Shown: positions 9,501 to 20,900, counted from the stretch's first letter. The stretch is DNA of 64,000 nucleotides from Bdellovibrio bacteriovorus (GCF_002208115.1 NZ_CP020946.1:3410001-3474000); one strand, 5' to 3'. The notes: a model not told the origin generated them from the sequence alone. Program-made: numbers and translations.

Positions 9501-12500
9501 CGTAACCGGTAAGCTTGAATGAGAATGTCCCTGACAGATCCTCATCATGTGGTTGATAGCGCAAATAACACCGGGAGCTTTCAAAGTAACCCTGATAAGC
9601 CGCTCCCGGCGCCGTGTTCGTACAAGGTGTACAAGTCGAAGCATAGGTAGCTCCGGCCTCGCGACAGAATTTATAAGCGCCTTGCGGAGCTGTCCCCACC
9701 GATTGAATACCCATACTAAAATAGTCGAATTTGTCGATCGGATACCAGTAAGGGTCCACTTGATAATAGGGTGACGGAATGCCTGAACCGGAATCTGACA
9801 GCTCGACTATTCCATCTGTCAGATCGATTCCTTCATTGGCATAAATGACCGACGACGAAACCAGACGAGAAGATGTGTTCCAGTAAGAATAGCGGACCTG
9901 ATATGGCAGCTCCGAAATATAGCGCGGATCAGATGTTAAAGTGTCATACCGTCCGATATTAGAGGTCCGTTTCACCCAAACATCTGCTGTCGTTTGACCG
10001 ACAGCAAAGTTCACCGGCGAAATGACCGAGTAAAGCGCAAACAGTGAGTTGCGGACGATAAATCCTGCAGGAATAGTAAATGCAGTCGTGGTGGAAGTTC
10101 TGCTGAAACGAACTTTCCCTTCAAATGTAAACTTACTCAAAGCCAAGGACGCCGGATTGTCCACCGTCAAAGTCGCCGCCCCCGCAGGCAATGCACTTAC
10201 GATCGTGTTGATTGTTCCATGGTCTGAAATATATCCATCCAAGGCACGATACTTGAATTCCCGAGTGGTGTTTCCACTGAGAAACTTATCGTCTTTCCAG
10301 ATATTTCCCGCATTCACGTCAACCAGATTAGATCCCGTAGTCGCGGACAGCACCGGCCCACCGGGCTGGGCACTGGTGATACTCATGGCATCGCCAGCAT
10401 TAAAAGTGATCCGTTTTCGCCATACCGGCACAGATACACTGCTGCTTGCCGCCGGGAAAACAAATGCGGTCGGGATTTCAAACTCAATACTTGGATTGCC
10501 CGTTGTTTTCACAACGAACCCTTTGGGAATCGTGACATCTGTTGCAAATATTCCCGGACGATAGAATGTCACCAGGCCCTGATCAGAAATCACTGCGGTA
10601 TTTTTGACTGCGATCTGCGCGTCGGCCAAGGCAGAACCCAGAACCGTCACAGAATTTGCGGCGGCATCCCGGTTTACAGCCACAACCGGAATATAAGCTT
10701 TCAAATCCTGTGCATTCAAAGTCACCGCAAGCGCAGTCTTATAGGCAACAACATTTCCCGAAACCCCACTGGTCGTCGTCACAGCAAAATTCTTGGGAAT
10801 AACCACATCACCGGTATGAGTCGTTGCCCGGGAAAATACAACATAGCCAGCAACGTTATTGATCGCAACATCACCCGCAAACACTGTGCGCATCGGGAAT
10901 GTTCCACCCTCTTTTCGGTACACCGGACCATCACTGGAAATGGTTTCTTTAAGCACCAATGGGTAGCCCGTTGAATTGTCATACATAAGCTTCAAACTGT
11001 CCAAATTGGTTGAATCAAAGCTGAAGAACTCAAACCAGACCGGACTGCCACTATAGCTTGTGGCCTCAAGATTACGAATAACCTGTGGATTCACAGAGTT
11101 CAAGGTTGTCTGCGGAACTCTGGTCAGCAAACACGGTACGGTGATACGGGGTTCAGCTTCCAGATCAAAGACTTCAGCTTTACTGATTCCTCCGTGATTA
11201 TCCTTCACACTGACGGTGATATTCCCCTTAAGTGCGGCCCGCATTGGCTTCCACGTATATGTAATACGAGTTCTGGCTGCTGTGATTTCCCGTGGCGGAA
11301 CTTCGGTCAGATCCGCAAACAAAGTACCACCGATGGTGATCTCCATCGTATCCATTGGATCCGCAGCCGGCGTCGCCACGTTGTCCGGGTCTGTAATATC
11401 AACATAGAAAGTATACGGATCACGGCCCAAAGGATCCTGGTCCGAACAGGTATCCCATTCGCCCGGAGTCATCGTCGGATCTTTAGGTGTCAGTCCGGCA
11501 ATGACCGGTGCCGAGTTGATATCCACAATTGTCAGAGGAATAGTGACAATGGCCAAACCACCCCGACCGTCTTCGATACGGGCAATAATGTTCGTAGAGC
11601 GTTTACGAGCATCTTCGTTGTTCGGCGTCCACTTCATGGTGATCTGGGTTTTGCCGGTCAAGGTCACCGGACTTGGATTCCCATCAACATAGATCGGGCG
11701 CGATCCGCTGATACTGTCCACCACGACACTTAATGGATCGCCATCGTCATCCAGGAACTGAACCGTACAGGTCCATTCCTGATTTTCCCTGGCTTCTTTA
11801 GGGCATTCAAAATAGCTGATCGGACGGCGATTGACGTCCTCAACGTAAACATCCCAGTTTGCCGTCAGGATCTTACCGCCATCAGTAATCAAAACAGTGA
11901 TCAGGAAAGGATCCAGACGACCGTCATCATAGCCAGGAGTCCAGCTCATCCGGCCTTCGTCAGAAGCAACAGGGGTTCCTTCCAAACGCCACGCATAGAA
12001 CAGCTGATCGCCTTCGGGATCTCGTGCCGTGGCACGCATGGAAAGCTCTTTTTGTTCACGAATGCGCTGATCCACCAGCTTGGTCGAAGACTTTTCATCC
12101 AGAATCGGCGCACGGTTGTTCACACCGAACGGATAAGGTGCACTCAGCACATCCCCATTGGCGTCATAGTTAAAACTGACCTGAAAATCATTTTTTAGAA
12201 GTTCCAGGAACGTATGATCGACCGACAGACCATTGCGAATGAATCCATACAGCAGGTCTGTATTGAAGCCTTCCTGCAGACCGAAAAGCTCCATACGTTC
12301 TTTTTTGAATTGTGTAATATAGGCAATAATTTTTTCGAATTCCAAAGAGGAATAAGAAGATATGGAACGGTCCGGATAGTTGGAGATCAGATTGAAGGCC
12401 AATGTGCTTTCAAGGCTTGGTTTTACCACAACATCCGGGAATATCAGGCTGTACCAGGTGGTGGTGCTGTATTCCATGATCGTTTTCAGAACCATCGGGC

Positions 12501-12780
12501 CTTTTGAACTGACCCCTTTGGGAAGAATGGTTTGCACCAGGTTCTTTTTTTCCAAAGACGACAGATCGACAAGGTTCTTGATCAAACCAGTAGTCTGACT
12601 GTATTCAGCAATGAAGAACGAATACTTTTCAGAAGTAATAGTACGGACTTCAGTGGCATCGATTTGAATCAATGCCCCTGGATCAATAACGATTTCGCTG
12701 GTCTTACTGGCTTCCTCCAGGCAACCCGTGGTGAAAGCAAATGAGATCATTAGCAATAAACGTACAGCTGTTTTCCCCAT
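6589..12780 (-). CDS. Giant lipoprotein (2063 residues) with tandem Ig/cadherin-like domains
   Basis: The lipoprotein signal ends at Cys20 (FAFTTGC). Residues of about 205-560 hold tandem Ig/cadherin-like units with acidic turn motifs (RDPEGDQLFYAWRL, LDDDGDPLSVVVDS, TDPDNVATP), as in putative-Ig and cadherin repeats of bacterial adhesins. Near residues 650, 740 and 890 a short motif recurs three times (VVIPKNFAV, VTIPKGFVV, FTIPAGFIV, each preceded by a Phe-x-Arg strand), resembling repeats of baseplate-J-like proteins. More cadherin-like units follow at about 1080-1700. The last 350 residues look like a beta-propeller with YVTN/NHL-type strands (RPTDIVLDDTTNKVYVLL). The start has a GGGGGA ribosome site. 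It is third in the surface-protein run; an adhesion role is inference. Confidence 0.85.
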   Translation of the reverse strand: MGKTAVRLLLMISFAFTTGCLEEASKTSEIVIDPGALIQIDATEVRTITSEKYSFFIAEYSQTTGLIKNLVDLSSLEKKNLVQTILPKGVSSKGPMVLKTIMEYSTTTWYSLIFPDVVVKPSLESTLAFNLISNYPDRSISSYSSLEFEKIIAYITQFKKERMELFGLQEGFNTDLLYGFIRNGLSVDHTFLELLKNDFQVSFNYDANGDVLSAPYPFGVNNRAPILDEKSSTKLVDQRIREQKELSMRATARDPEGDQLFYAWRLEGTPVASDEGRMSWTPGYDDGRLDPFLITVLITDGGKILTANWDVYVEDVNRRPISYFECPKEARENQEWTCTVQFLDDDGDPLSVVVDSISGSRPIYVDGNPSPVTLTGKTQITMKWTPNNEDARKRSTNIIARIEDGRGGLAIVTIPLTIVDINSAPVIAGLTPKDPTMTPGEWDTCSDQDPLGRDPYTFYVDITDPDNVATPAADPMDTMEITIGGTLFADLTEVPPREITAARTRITYTWKPMRAALKGNITVSVKDNHGGISKAEVFDLEAEPRITVPCLLTRVPQTTLNSVNPQVIRNLEATSYSGSPVWFEFFSFDSTNLDSLKLMYDNSTGYPLVLKETISSDGPVYRKEGGTFPMRTVFAGDVAINNVAGYVVFSRATTHTGDVVIPKNFAVTTTSGVSGNVVAYKTALAVTLNAQDLKAYIPVVAVNRDAAANSVTVLGSALADAQIAVKNTAVISDQGLVTFYRPGIFATDVTIPKGFVVKTTGNPSIEFEIPTAFVFPAASSSVSVPVWRKRITFNAGDAMSITSAQPGGPVLSATTGSNLVDVNAGNIWKDDKFLSGNTTREFKYRALDGYISDHGTINTIVSALPAGAATLTVDNPASLALSKFTFEGKVRFSRTSTTTAFTIPAGFIVRNSLFALYSVISPVNFAVGQTTADVWVKRTSNIGRYDTLTSDPRYISELPYQVRYSYWNTSSRLVSSSVIYANEGIDLTDGIVELSDSGSGIPSPYYQVDPYWYPIDKFDYFSMGIQSVGTAPQGAYKFCREAGATYASTCTPCTNTAPGAAYQGYFESSRCYLRYQPHDEDLSGTFSFKLTGYEYPSWSGGSTSAAAIIQTNLSLVVVEKNVAPILSDSSFAPLAAGVGTTIANPIDMGTFQEGKEGSFYFYLKDPNRGTELKTVSVSLLGTRDLKNGTDGGAPGVNVSLTINKREDDPSGKGSRTTALFKWTPTDGHAKAFSGAAGIILKMRATDASTSPAISKSQDLFFKVRVVNTNQYPTFGGIATNNQLAIEADTYFYKDFFVNDKDMNIPGGGTFVTKLTLCKNNDGTNLLHPTLDTSSSWVTTCHAQSKTWSEEITTFDPSYNRNLGIATCVKNGVVNPDFAVPKLYIMSTGTNTSSGVRFYYYRLQWCPQRGHIGTHTATLYLTDNGDVDRDGVALTPTVSSAPLRLIVKAPPYFISPRSDLAGQPLHFMPQTAGGLATYPFTYKTIVSNSRGNTLTYTLLNSPRACGVANGMCVDSNGVITWTPKIPDDVTPSGGTGHVVRIQIKDTKTNETDTTYFNLIVQDPYSPLEQAPVINSYFPASDSVLVTEKSESTFQVTATDSNANDTLFYRWYVNGVLTEDEGPEFKYKPNDSAGSLVNTGQTTAGIQKIKVEVTDGNFVTTREWTARVRNVYLLAESVFNLSNARKASPSSFTPSSITWLNEVPYSVNSASGNLDHLIFSGSYKNGSSLKNFVWDFLSIKGVAPTPNGSLKSGSVWNFYETLPWASGFSTQRLAVVQTSASAYKINLVSQPGRSGPYSTTAQAVSIAGGDLTALSLGSGNKCDATCFKQLYTSTSASGNRIVASFGDYVFYASDAQDALYYDYLLPGNGGLVYSFNAAKEKISGMAYSANLDRLYVATQQESPIQHKMYVFNVYPVKSGNLPTLVSSFNIWNGLAADVDTRPTDIVLDDTTNKVYVLLTGTGEIASFADGSGVTPLASDLQFFGKGTLSASPFDVAGQGRRFVLNSADRTLVGTMRDSNQIFTMDLTNNKIYTSSAPNPIDSIAVYTSGQILLISRSTGNIYRAK

Positions 12781-12801
12781 TTATCCCCCAACATTAACTT
12801 C

Positions 12802-15800
12802 CTAATACAGCAGGAAGAATGTGCCGGTTTGAACACCCTTTGTTGTTCCATATCCACTATGCTGCTGCGTTGGAACGAGCAGATCCATACTGCCATCCCC
12901 GTTAACGTCCCCCGCGCTGCCAAGATCATAGAAGTACCATGGTCGAATCGAAACTTCAGTTTGACGAACAATAAACGGCTTCACCTTGCCGGCGCTGTCA
13001 GCAACAACAACGCTATCTGGAATATCTGAAGTATGCAGACCAGTTGAGCTGCCGAAGAACATCACACCACGGCCATAACCATCAACTGCGTTAATTGGAT
13101 CGTCCCAATAAGGAGACCCCAGCAACACGTCATCAAAACCATCATCATTGAAGTCCCCGGTTGTTCTGCTGGACATCAACGTCATACCGTATTGCTGACC
13201 AGATTCCGCATCTTTCACATAGAAGGCCTGCGGTGCCGGCTTGGGCGTATTGCTGCTTCTGTTACATTCAATCAGCGGCGTAATCCCAAGGGCAGGGTTC
13301 GAGAACTCCACTTGTGTATTCAGATTGCTGAATGCATAAGTCCAGACTGCACTTGTATTATCCGATCCGCAGATCGGCCCGTAATAGACATAACCCATGC
13401 CCGCTTTAGCCAATGAAGACGATGGGGACTGCACAGGAGCTGTTACAACCAGATCCTCGTAGCCATCTCCATTGATGTCCCCCGGATTCGCAATTCTGTA
13501 TCCAAACAGTCGATCCGAGCTGTTCAAGCCACCAAATAACGGAGGCATGATAGCCCGCGTGGTTCCTGCGGTACCATTTCCGGTTCCACCATTTCCATTC
13601 AGTGTGTTATCCGAAGCCTGGAAGGCAGTATCACTCGTACAAGTCGACGCAGCATACGGAGCATAATAGCTTTTGCGTTCAGCAGCCTGAATACCCTGAG
13701 CTCCACCCCGATAGATGAAGATTCTGCCATAGCTTTTCTTCGGATTGGTATCATAGTAACAAGCCACGTCTTCCCAACCCGGAGCCGAAACATACAGATC
13801 GTCATAGTCACCGTTACGCATAATTGCGACGCTGTGACCGAACTGGTGTCTCATGGTATCGTAACCATACGGAACGTTTTCCACCATCGGACTGTATAGG
13901 TACTGAACCTTACATTTATTATTAGGAGCACCGGTGCAGACTTTATCAGCCGTTGCTGCCGTTTCGGTTCCATAAGTATCGATCAACCAAGAGCTGACAC
14001 TTGATGGATTCACAAAATTTGGGCTTGGCTCATCGCCAGCTGTATACGATGGGCTTGCTTTCTTCGGCGTCTGCACACCCTGTGCAGACCCATAAAAGAT
14101 CGCCAGTTTCCCCATGTGCACCGAGCCTCTGCCAGAATAACAATCTTCATCCGCCACAGGAAGACACTGCCAGCCCTTTGCTGGTGCTGCACCCGTTGGA
14201 GGCGGCCCCGGGTTGATCCCGTCTGCTACATTCATTTTGAACATTGAAGTCGCATGGCCATCAACCAGCACAAGATCTGACTTGCCGTCACCGTTGAAGT
14301 CACCGTGATAGACATACTGCGCACGATGCTTGAAGGATGCCGCATAGTCGGCATCTTCAACTGAATTTGCACCCCAGATCTTGGTGATGATCTGAGGGTC
14401 ACCGATGGCCGCCACCCACGATGGGCTGTTGACTGCAGACAGCCCCGATGCAGAACCATAGAAGACCGTCACTTGTCCGGTTGCATTTGGATCCACAAAG
14501 GCAACATCCGCAAATCCGTCGCCATTGACGTCACCGGCTGCGAAGGCTCTCAGCGCCCAAGAAGCGGAAAGACTGGAAGGACGGACAATCAGCTGAGGCA
14601 GAGGAATATCGTCATTGGTGATTCCCTGTGCCGGAGCCACCGTTGGATAACAACTGGAGCTGTCTGTCGCCGCATCTTTGAAGATCAAAGCGATATTCTC
14701 AAGACAGTATGACGTTGAAATCAAACCCAGCTTGGATCCATAGTACACCACCGCATCAGTAATCTTACCGGTGCCGGTTTCAGATGCTTTCGAGATCTTT
14801 GCCACGACGTCATCGTATCCATCACCGTTGATATCACCAACGAAAGAGGCCGACTCATATCCAAAGACCTGCATGCTTCCAAGATTGTCCACAATTTTGA
14901 AATCAGGCGTTTGGTTCACACCGGAAAGGACAGAACCGCTACTCAGGAAACCGTACACAGCACCGCCGCCCAATTTGTGCGAGCGATCCAGGTAAGCTCC
15001 GGCAGCCACATCCAGATACGGACGTCCACTCGTGGCGAAATCACCATCGAAGTTACCGATAGCCACAGATCTGCCAAAATAGGAATACGTCAATGACTGA
15101 TCATTATAGAACTTAAGGAAGGTACTGGTCAGACCATAGCCTTTATAGCTTGAGAAAGCATAGACAGCACCGGCGCTGGTTCCCACCGTCGTGTCACCGG
15201 TAGCACCCACCACAACATCCATCTGACCATCGCCAGAGATATCGCCGACAGCGATAGCACCGGAATGTGCACCCAGATGTGCCAGCGAATTAATCGATTC
15301 ACTTCGCACCAATGTGGGTGCACAGTTCATTTTTGTGGATGCCGTTGTGTCACTGAATGCGGCGCAATTCGGCATCTGATCAAGCCAGTCATTTGTTATG
15401 TTCGACCCATTCAAGCGATAGAAAGAGTCATATTCATACAACCGGCCCGCATTACCATAGAAGGTCCATAGTGCACCGGAATTGGTCTTGGTTGGGGACG
15501 AGAAGAAGCCAGTACCAACTACGATATCCGCCCAGCCATCGCCATTGGCATCTGCAAAAGCAGTTTTGGTTGTATTTGTACTGTCATAGCGTGATGAGTC
15601 GCCAAGAATAGCAACAGAGCTACCAAAAGCTCTGGACACATAGCCCGACAAATCACCGCGCGGGAACAGAATACGGAATGAAGACGCATCCGCCAGGCAG
15701 GAATAGTGCTCCAAATTCAACATTCCTCGGCGCCCGCACTTCCAGAAAGTTTTACGATATGGTTGATCAATATCTGAAATTGCCGGAGCAGAATCTCGAC

Positions 15801-17982
15801 CACGGCCAAAATAAATAAATGCCGCACCTGGCGCGCCACCAGTAACTGAAATGCTCCCGCTGTCGGTTCCATTCCCAGCTTTAATGCCATAGGCATTATT
15901 AACACCGTTAGCCGTGAAAGACGTCCCACCAAACCAACCACCATCACCCGGTGTTACGGATTTACAGTTGTCGGGGCATGAACCACCAGTAGGCAGCTTA
16001 AAGTTCGCCGAATCGGATGCATCCGGATAATTGAATCCCGGAGCCCCAATGATCATATCAGATCCACCCACAAGTGTGCCGTCAGGTCTTCGAACTTTGA
16101 ACTTCCCATCCACATCAGCACCGCCGGCAATGGAGAAACCAAACTTCATGCCTGCAGTTGGAATTGGTGGATAAATCTGAAGGAATCTGAATTTGGCATC
16201 AGAAGCACTCTGCGCAATAGATGCTTCCGGAGTTTCATAACCAACTCCATAGGCCGACCCAAAGTACATGGAAACATATCCGACATTGGTGACATATTTG
16301 GATTCACCAGGCAGAGCAGCATTGGCTACCCCCTGCCACACCCCGCGCGGAGCACCAATGGCAATGTCATCGTATCCACCGGCATTGAAGTCACCGACGA
16401 AGGCAACAGACAAGCCGAAATTATTACGGATGCGGGCCCAACTAGGCACTGTTTGTGCCGGGTCATAGTAACCAGCTGGATATAAAGCTGTGTTCGGCCA
16501 CAACATGACCGCCGAACAAATCGCCCCCTCCAGAACCCCGTTACAAGTTTCGATATTCTGCTGCATGTCCTTAACATGCCCCGGTGCTTTCAGGCCTTTT
16601 TCACTGCCGAAGAAGACAAATGCCGCACCTTGATCTTCGATCCCGCCACTGTCAAACCCAGGGGCACCAACCAGCAAGTCCTGACATTGATTAGAACCAC
16701 TGATGTCCCCGTTCACATTTCCTTTACCCGCCAGTGCATAGCCGAATTGACTGTACCTGTCCAAATCATCAAATGTGATGATCTGAGGATCTTTACCGGG
16801 ACGTGCCGGACTGATCAACGGCTCGCCAGTTCTGTTCAGCTTGTAAACACCATTGATAAGCTCGGAATAATAAATAACAACGGCCCCGGCCTGGGGTACC
16901 GTATTCCCCAATGAAGTGATGGAGGCATTGGGCATACCGACAGCCAGATCCTCATATCCATCACAGTTGAAATCCCCGGAAGTCATGGCTTCACCAAGGA
17001 ACGCCACACCCAAATCAGAATTCAGCACCGGAGGTGATTGTTTGATCGGGGAAATACCTTTGATATAGGTGGACAGTCCGTCAAACACTCTTGTCTCATC
17101 GACGGTGCTGTCTTTGTAATTTACGCGAACCTCAATGTTCTTAGCCTCGCCAATAGGCAGATTGGCTGATGAAGAAAACACCAAAGTGCCCTTGCCAACC
17201 AGTGGATCCGATATCGCCTGCCCGTCTTTATAAACTCGGGTGGTGTAGTTTTCGTTTCGATACTGCAGATTTACAACTGGCTCGACATCCACATAGGGCA
17301 AAGAACCAATGGAAATACGGCTGAGCTTGACCACGGGCTCCGGGAACGAAGACGTTGTATTGGCCGTTACAACCTTGGTGGAACGTTCATAAGTTCCATC
17401 TTTATACTTAGCCTGAACAACAAAGTGATAGCGGCTGGAACCGTCCAGATTCTGGAACACATACTGGTTGGCAATCGTGGAAGCGTTATAAACTGTCCAG
17501 TCAGACGTATTGGCAGCTGTCGGATCTTCCTGCTTTTTATAGAAAATCAAATAGCTATCAACCTGCTTGTCATATTCCCAGGAAACCGTGACGGAGTTTT
17601 CAGTTCCCAAAACCGCCTTGGATACGCCGGCAAATCGCTTCCAGGTGGTCACCGTGACCTCGCGCTCGCCGCCGACCACGCTGTCTCCACTTTTTCCGAC
17701 AACCTTATAGGTATACGAAGTATCCGGACTCAGATTGCTGACAGTGTATTCACCAAACTGAATCACATCCAGAGGTTCAGTCTTGGAACTGTCATAGATT
17801 TCATACTCTTTGTAACGATCATGCAGGTTCCAGATGATTTTAACCGACGTCGGAGATAAAACCTCGATGCGGTCCACACCGCTGAAGTCCACCAGCAAGG
17901 AACCGCTTTCAAGTTTCTCGGTACAAGAAACCAGTATCGTCAGAAGAGATGTCAGAGCAAATATCTTCCTAATAAAGCACAT
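12802..17982 (-). CDS. Giant FG-GAP repeat lipoprotein (1726 residues), paralogue of the upstream gene
   Basis: The lipoprotein signal ends at Cys20 (LLTILVSC). Two fibronectin type III domains follow at about 28-112 and 113-208 (LSPTSVKIIWNL, LSPDTSYTYKVVG). From about residue 320 to the end there are roughly 14 FG-GAP repeats, each pairing a Phe/Tyr-Gly strand with a calcium-loop motif, for example GDFNCDGYEDLAVG, GDINGDGYDDVV, GDFNGDGKSDLVLV and GDVNGDGSMDLLVP. In integrin alpha chains such repeats build a seven-bladed propeller, so this chain could form two. The N-terminal FnIII region and the C-terminal repeat match the upstream gene closely in pattern, pointing to tandem duplication. 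The ATG has a GGAG site and lies within the end of the preceding gene (14-base overlap). Confidence 0.9.
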   Translation of the reverse strand: MCFIRKIFALTSLLTILVSCTEKLESGSLLVDFSGVDRIEVLSPTSVKIIWNLHDRYKEYEIYDSSKTEPLDVIQFGEYTVSNLSPDTSYTYKVVGKSGDSVVGGEREVTVTTWKRFAGVSKAVLGTENSVTVSWEYDKQVDSYLIFYKKQEDPTAANTSDWTVYNASTIANQYVFQNLDGSSRYHFVVQAKYKDGTYERSTKVVTANTTSSFPEPVVKLSRISIGSLPYVDVEPVVNLQYRNENYTTRVYKDGQAISDPLVGKGTLVFSSSANLPIGEAKNIEVRVNYKDSTVDETRVFDGLSTYIKGISPIKQSPPVLNSDLGVAFLGEAMTSGDFNCDGYEDLAVGMPNASITSLGNTVPQAGAVVIYYSELINGVYKLNRTGEPLISPARPGKDPQIITFDDLDRYSQFGYALAGKGNVNGDISGSNQCQDLLVGAPGFDSGGIEDQGAAFVFFGSEKGLKAPGHVKDMQQNIETCNGVLEGAICSAVMLWPNTALYPAGYYDPAQTVPSWARIRNNFGLSVAFVGDFNAGGYDDIAIGAPRGVWQGVANAALPGESKYVTNVGYVSMYFGSAYGVGYETPEASIAQSASDAKFRFLQIYPPIPTAGMKFGFSIAGGADVDGKFKVRRPDGTLVGGSDMIIGAPGFNYPDASDSANFKLPTGGSCPDNCKSVTPGDGGWFGGTSFTANGVNNAYGIKAGNGTDSGSISVTGGAPGAAFIYFGRGRDSAPAISDIDQPYRKTFWKCGRRGMLNLEHYSCLADASSFRILFPRGDLSGYVSRAFGSSVAILGDSSRYDSTNTTKTAFADANGDGWADIVVGTGFFSSPTKTNSGALWTFYGNAGRLYEYDSFYRLNGSNITNDWLDQMPNCAAFSDTTASTKMNCAPTLVRSESINSLAHLGAHSGAIAVGDISGDGQMDVVVGATGDTTVGTSAGAVYAFSSYKGYGLTSTFLKFYNDQSLTYSYFGRSVAIGNFDGDFATSGRPYLDVAAGAYLDRSHKLGGGAVYGFLSSGSVLSGVNQTPDFKIVDNLGSMQVFGYESASFVGDINGDGYDDVVAKISKASETGTGKITDAVVYYGSKLGLISTSYCLENIALIFKDAATDSSSCYPTVAPAQGITNDDIPLPQLIVRPSSLSASWALRAFAAGDVNGDGFADVAFVDPNATGQVTVFYGSASGLSAVNSPSWVAAIGDPQIITKIWGANSVEDADYAASFKHRAQYVYHGDFNGDGKSDLVLVDGHATSMFKMNVADGINPGPPPTGAAPAKGWQCLPVADEDCYSGRGSVHMGKLAIFYGSAQGVQTPKKASPSYTAGDEPSPNFVNPSSVSSWLIDTYGTETAATADKVCTGAPNNKCKVQYLYSPMVENVPYGYDTMRHQFGHSVAIMRNGDYDDLYVSAPGWEDVACYYDTNPKKSYGRIFIYRGGAQGIQAAERKSYYAPYAASTCTSDTAFQASDNTLNGNGGTGNGTAGTTRAIMPPLFGGLNSSDRLFGYRIANPGDINGDGYEDLVVTAPVQSPSSSLAKAGMGYVYYGPICGSDNTSAVWTYAFSNLNTQVEFSNPALGITPLIECNRSSNTPKPAPQAFYVKDAESGQQYGMTLMSSRTTGDFNDDGFDDVLLGSPYWDDPINAVDGYGRGVMFFGSSTGLHTSDIPDSVVVADSAGKVKPFIVRQTEVSIRPWYFYDLGSAGDVNGDGSMDLLVPTQQHSGYGTTKGVQTGTFFLLY

Positions 17983-20900
17983 AGATCACTCCAGTTGAAT
18001 ATGCTTGTCCTGACGGATGAGTTCTTCCAGTTGAACCCACAACAACATCCAGCGCACCATCACCGTTGACATCGCCAACAGCATTTTGACTCAAGTACGT
18101 GTATTCATTTTGCGTCCGCAATGGCAAATAAACCAAAGAGGGCTCACAGATCGGACTGGATCCGCCGCGGTAGCAGCGAGGTGTCGGAGTCGGCGTTTCC
18201 ACGATTCTTAAACCCAACTGACTGCCGAAGTAGACTACGTAGGCGCCCGTGCCCTCGATCACTTGATCAGAGTCATAAGTTTTGCCCGGAGCATTTACCA
18301 ACAGGTCCGGATAACCATCCAGATTCATGTCACCAATGGCGGCAAGCCCCACCCCGACCTTGTCGCCTGGAACAAACAAAGACGATTGAATTCTTTGTGG
18401 TTTTGGCTGCAATACATTGGCGTGCATCGTATTAATTGGCAGCGGATTTAATGCCGAATCAAAGTAGTCTGTGCTGTTCAAATCCGTCGCTCCGTAGAAG
18501 GCATAACTGCCGCCAACAACAGCTCCGTAGAAGACATAGGTAATACCGGTATTCGCAGACGATGAAGAGGCAAATGGTGCCGAAAGCGCCACGTCGTCAA
18601 TATCATCTCCGTTAACATCCCCCAGACCGGCAAGGCTGTAACCAAACATTTCCCCTGGGGTGGATCCCACAAGTTTCTGGATTGGAGTGTATGACAAACC
18701 CCGATCGGTTCCACGATACAGATAAGCACGTCCTGAGTAGGAATTATAGCCAGGATCAGAAACCAACAGTTCTGAATAGTCATCACCCGCGGCTTCATCA
18801 AGTGAATCCAAGCCTATTGCGCCCCAGCCAAAGTACACACCCGAATCGACAGAAGCAATCTGTTGAATTGAGCAAACGGCCGGCTTGGCAGCAGTACACG
18901 GCTGTTCTACAACCACGTCGGCTTGAGTTTCAGATATTACATTTCCACTGCCATCATAGGTCACGTTACGCAGCAGAATGGTACCTGTCGCACGATTCAC
19001 CTGCAATCCGCTGGCACCGCCATAAAGCACGAACAAGCGTCCACGATTTCCACTGACAAAGTTACCAACAGCATCCGCCGGAATAACAGAATCCGGCAGT
19101 TTGTAGGTTCTTGCGCCGGAACTGGACCACATGCCTACGACAATATCGCTGTAACCATCGGCATTGAAGTCACCATAATGAACACCCCGATTGTTTGAAC
19201 GCATTTGAGAGAATTTAAAAACATCCGGTGTCGAAGACTCTCCGCCATACAAATAACCATCATGGAAGACGGCAACAGCCGAAGAGGAATTTCGGGCAAA
19301 CCAAAGAGGGTTGTTACCCACTGGATTGATCGACGGTTCGCCTATAACAACCCCAGAACTTGAACCATAGAATATATAGCTGCCTTTGGAACCGATCACC
19401 ATAATATCGTCATAGGCATCACCATTGACACTGCCAATACGATGGTACGCACTTCCCAGATAAGCATCCGCCGTACTGGAAAGTATGGTAGGAGAAGTCG
19501 GAACGGAAGGCGTCTTCGACGGCGCTGGTGAAGTGATCAACCCGCTGGCACTGCCATAGAAGATAATCAATTCATATCCCTGCCCCGTGGCAATATGGGT
19601 CATAACATCATCGTACCCATCGCCGTTAACATCCCCGACCGCTTTTCCTTCTTCAAAGGAATAGTTCAGCTCCTTACTGAAGTTGGGCTTGATGGTCTCG
19701 GACGCTGTCGTCACTGAAGATGCAAAGGCACCTTTTGAATTAAAGATGAAGAGCGCACCATTTCCGTATGCAGGAGCATTTACGTATGGGGCACCGGCAA
19801 CAAAGTCACCTTTTTCATCTCCATCAAAGTCACCACCCGCCAGGCTGCCAAGGCCAAAGCTTGCACCTGAATTCAGATCCTTTGGATAAATAATTGAAGG
19901 TCCAAACGGATTGATACCACCACTGTACCAGGTACACTTGGTCGTACATCCGACAGTGTCATCATCAGACAAGACCGGTGCGGTGATTTCAGTGATCGTG
20001 CTTCCATCATCCTCTGTTCCAAATGTCGAAACATCCGGACTGTAAAGATAAACAACCCCGTTATTGGTAATATTCGAAGTGCCCGAGCTGTTCTTCACAG
20101 ACCTGAATGGCGCTGACACCGCCAAAGATGGCAAGGCGCGAGACTTGGATTCCACATCAGGTACCGTACCCATGGAGTATCCAAACTGAACACCGGTTTC
20201 CGCTGGGCTTGTGAAGATCATCTGATGGTTGCAATGCAGCAGGGTTCCTGTGGCAACAGCGTTGTTTCGGCTGTTACAGGCAACTGAATTGGCAGCAGCA
20301 ATCACTTGACGCCCTTGAACCAATCCACTGTTCAGAATCCCCTGGATTCCACCCGTGGTATATGAAGACGACTTCGGCGTCATATAATAACCAAACACCA
20401 CTCCGGCGTTCGTAGCGCCCTGAACAGTTGATTGAGGCGCACCTACAAACAAAGAACCACTGATGTCCGGCACCGCATTGGAAGTTTTAATGATACTTTC
20501 AAGCGGGTATCCATTCTGATTTTTAACCCCGTGGATACTGAAGCCGTAACCCTTCACGGTCACATTCGCAGTTTCCTGAGCGCCCCCTGCGGCCGCCATA
20601 TCAGGATAGGACTCCTGACAATCCCAGCTTGAAATTTTATAGCGATCAGCTCCGGAGGTTGGATTCACCCCTTTACAAGTCACAATAGAGCCTCGTCCCG
20701 ATGCACGGTCCGGGACACCAATCACCAAATCATCACACTTGGTGAAATCAAAGCCCTTGGCTCGTTCAAGATTGGAAGGACGGAACTGAGCCCCCGCCGG
20801 GCTGCCGGTAATACAAGTACGGGAATTATATGCGACACCCAAGGCGCTAGCAAAGCCATCCAGGTATCCGTACCCAAATCCATCAGATAAATCCGCATCA

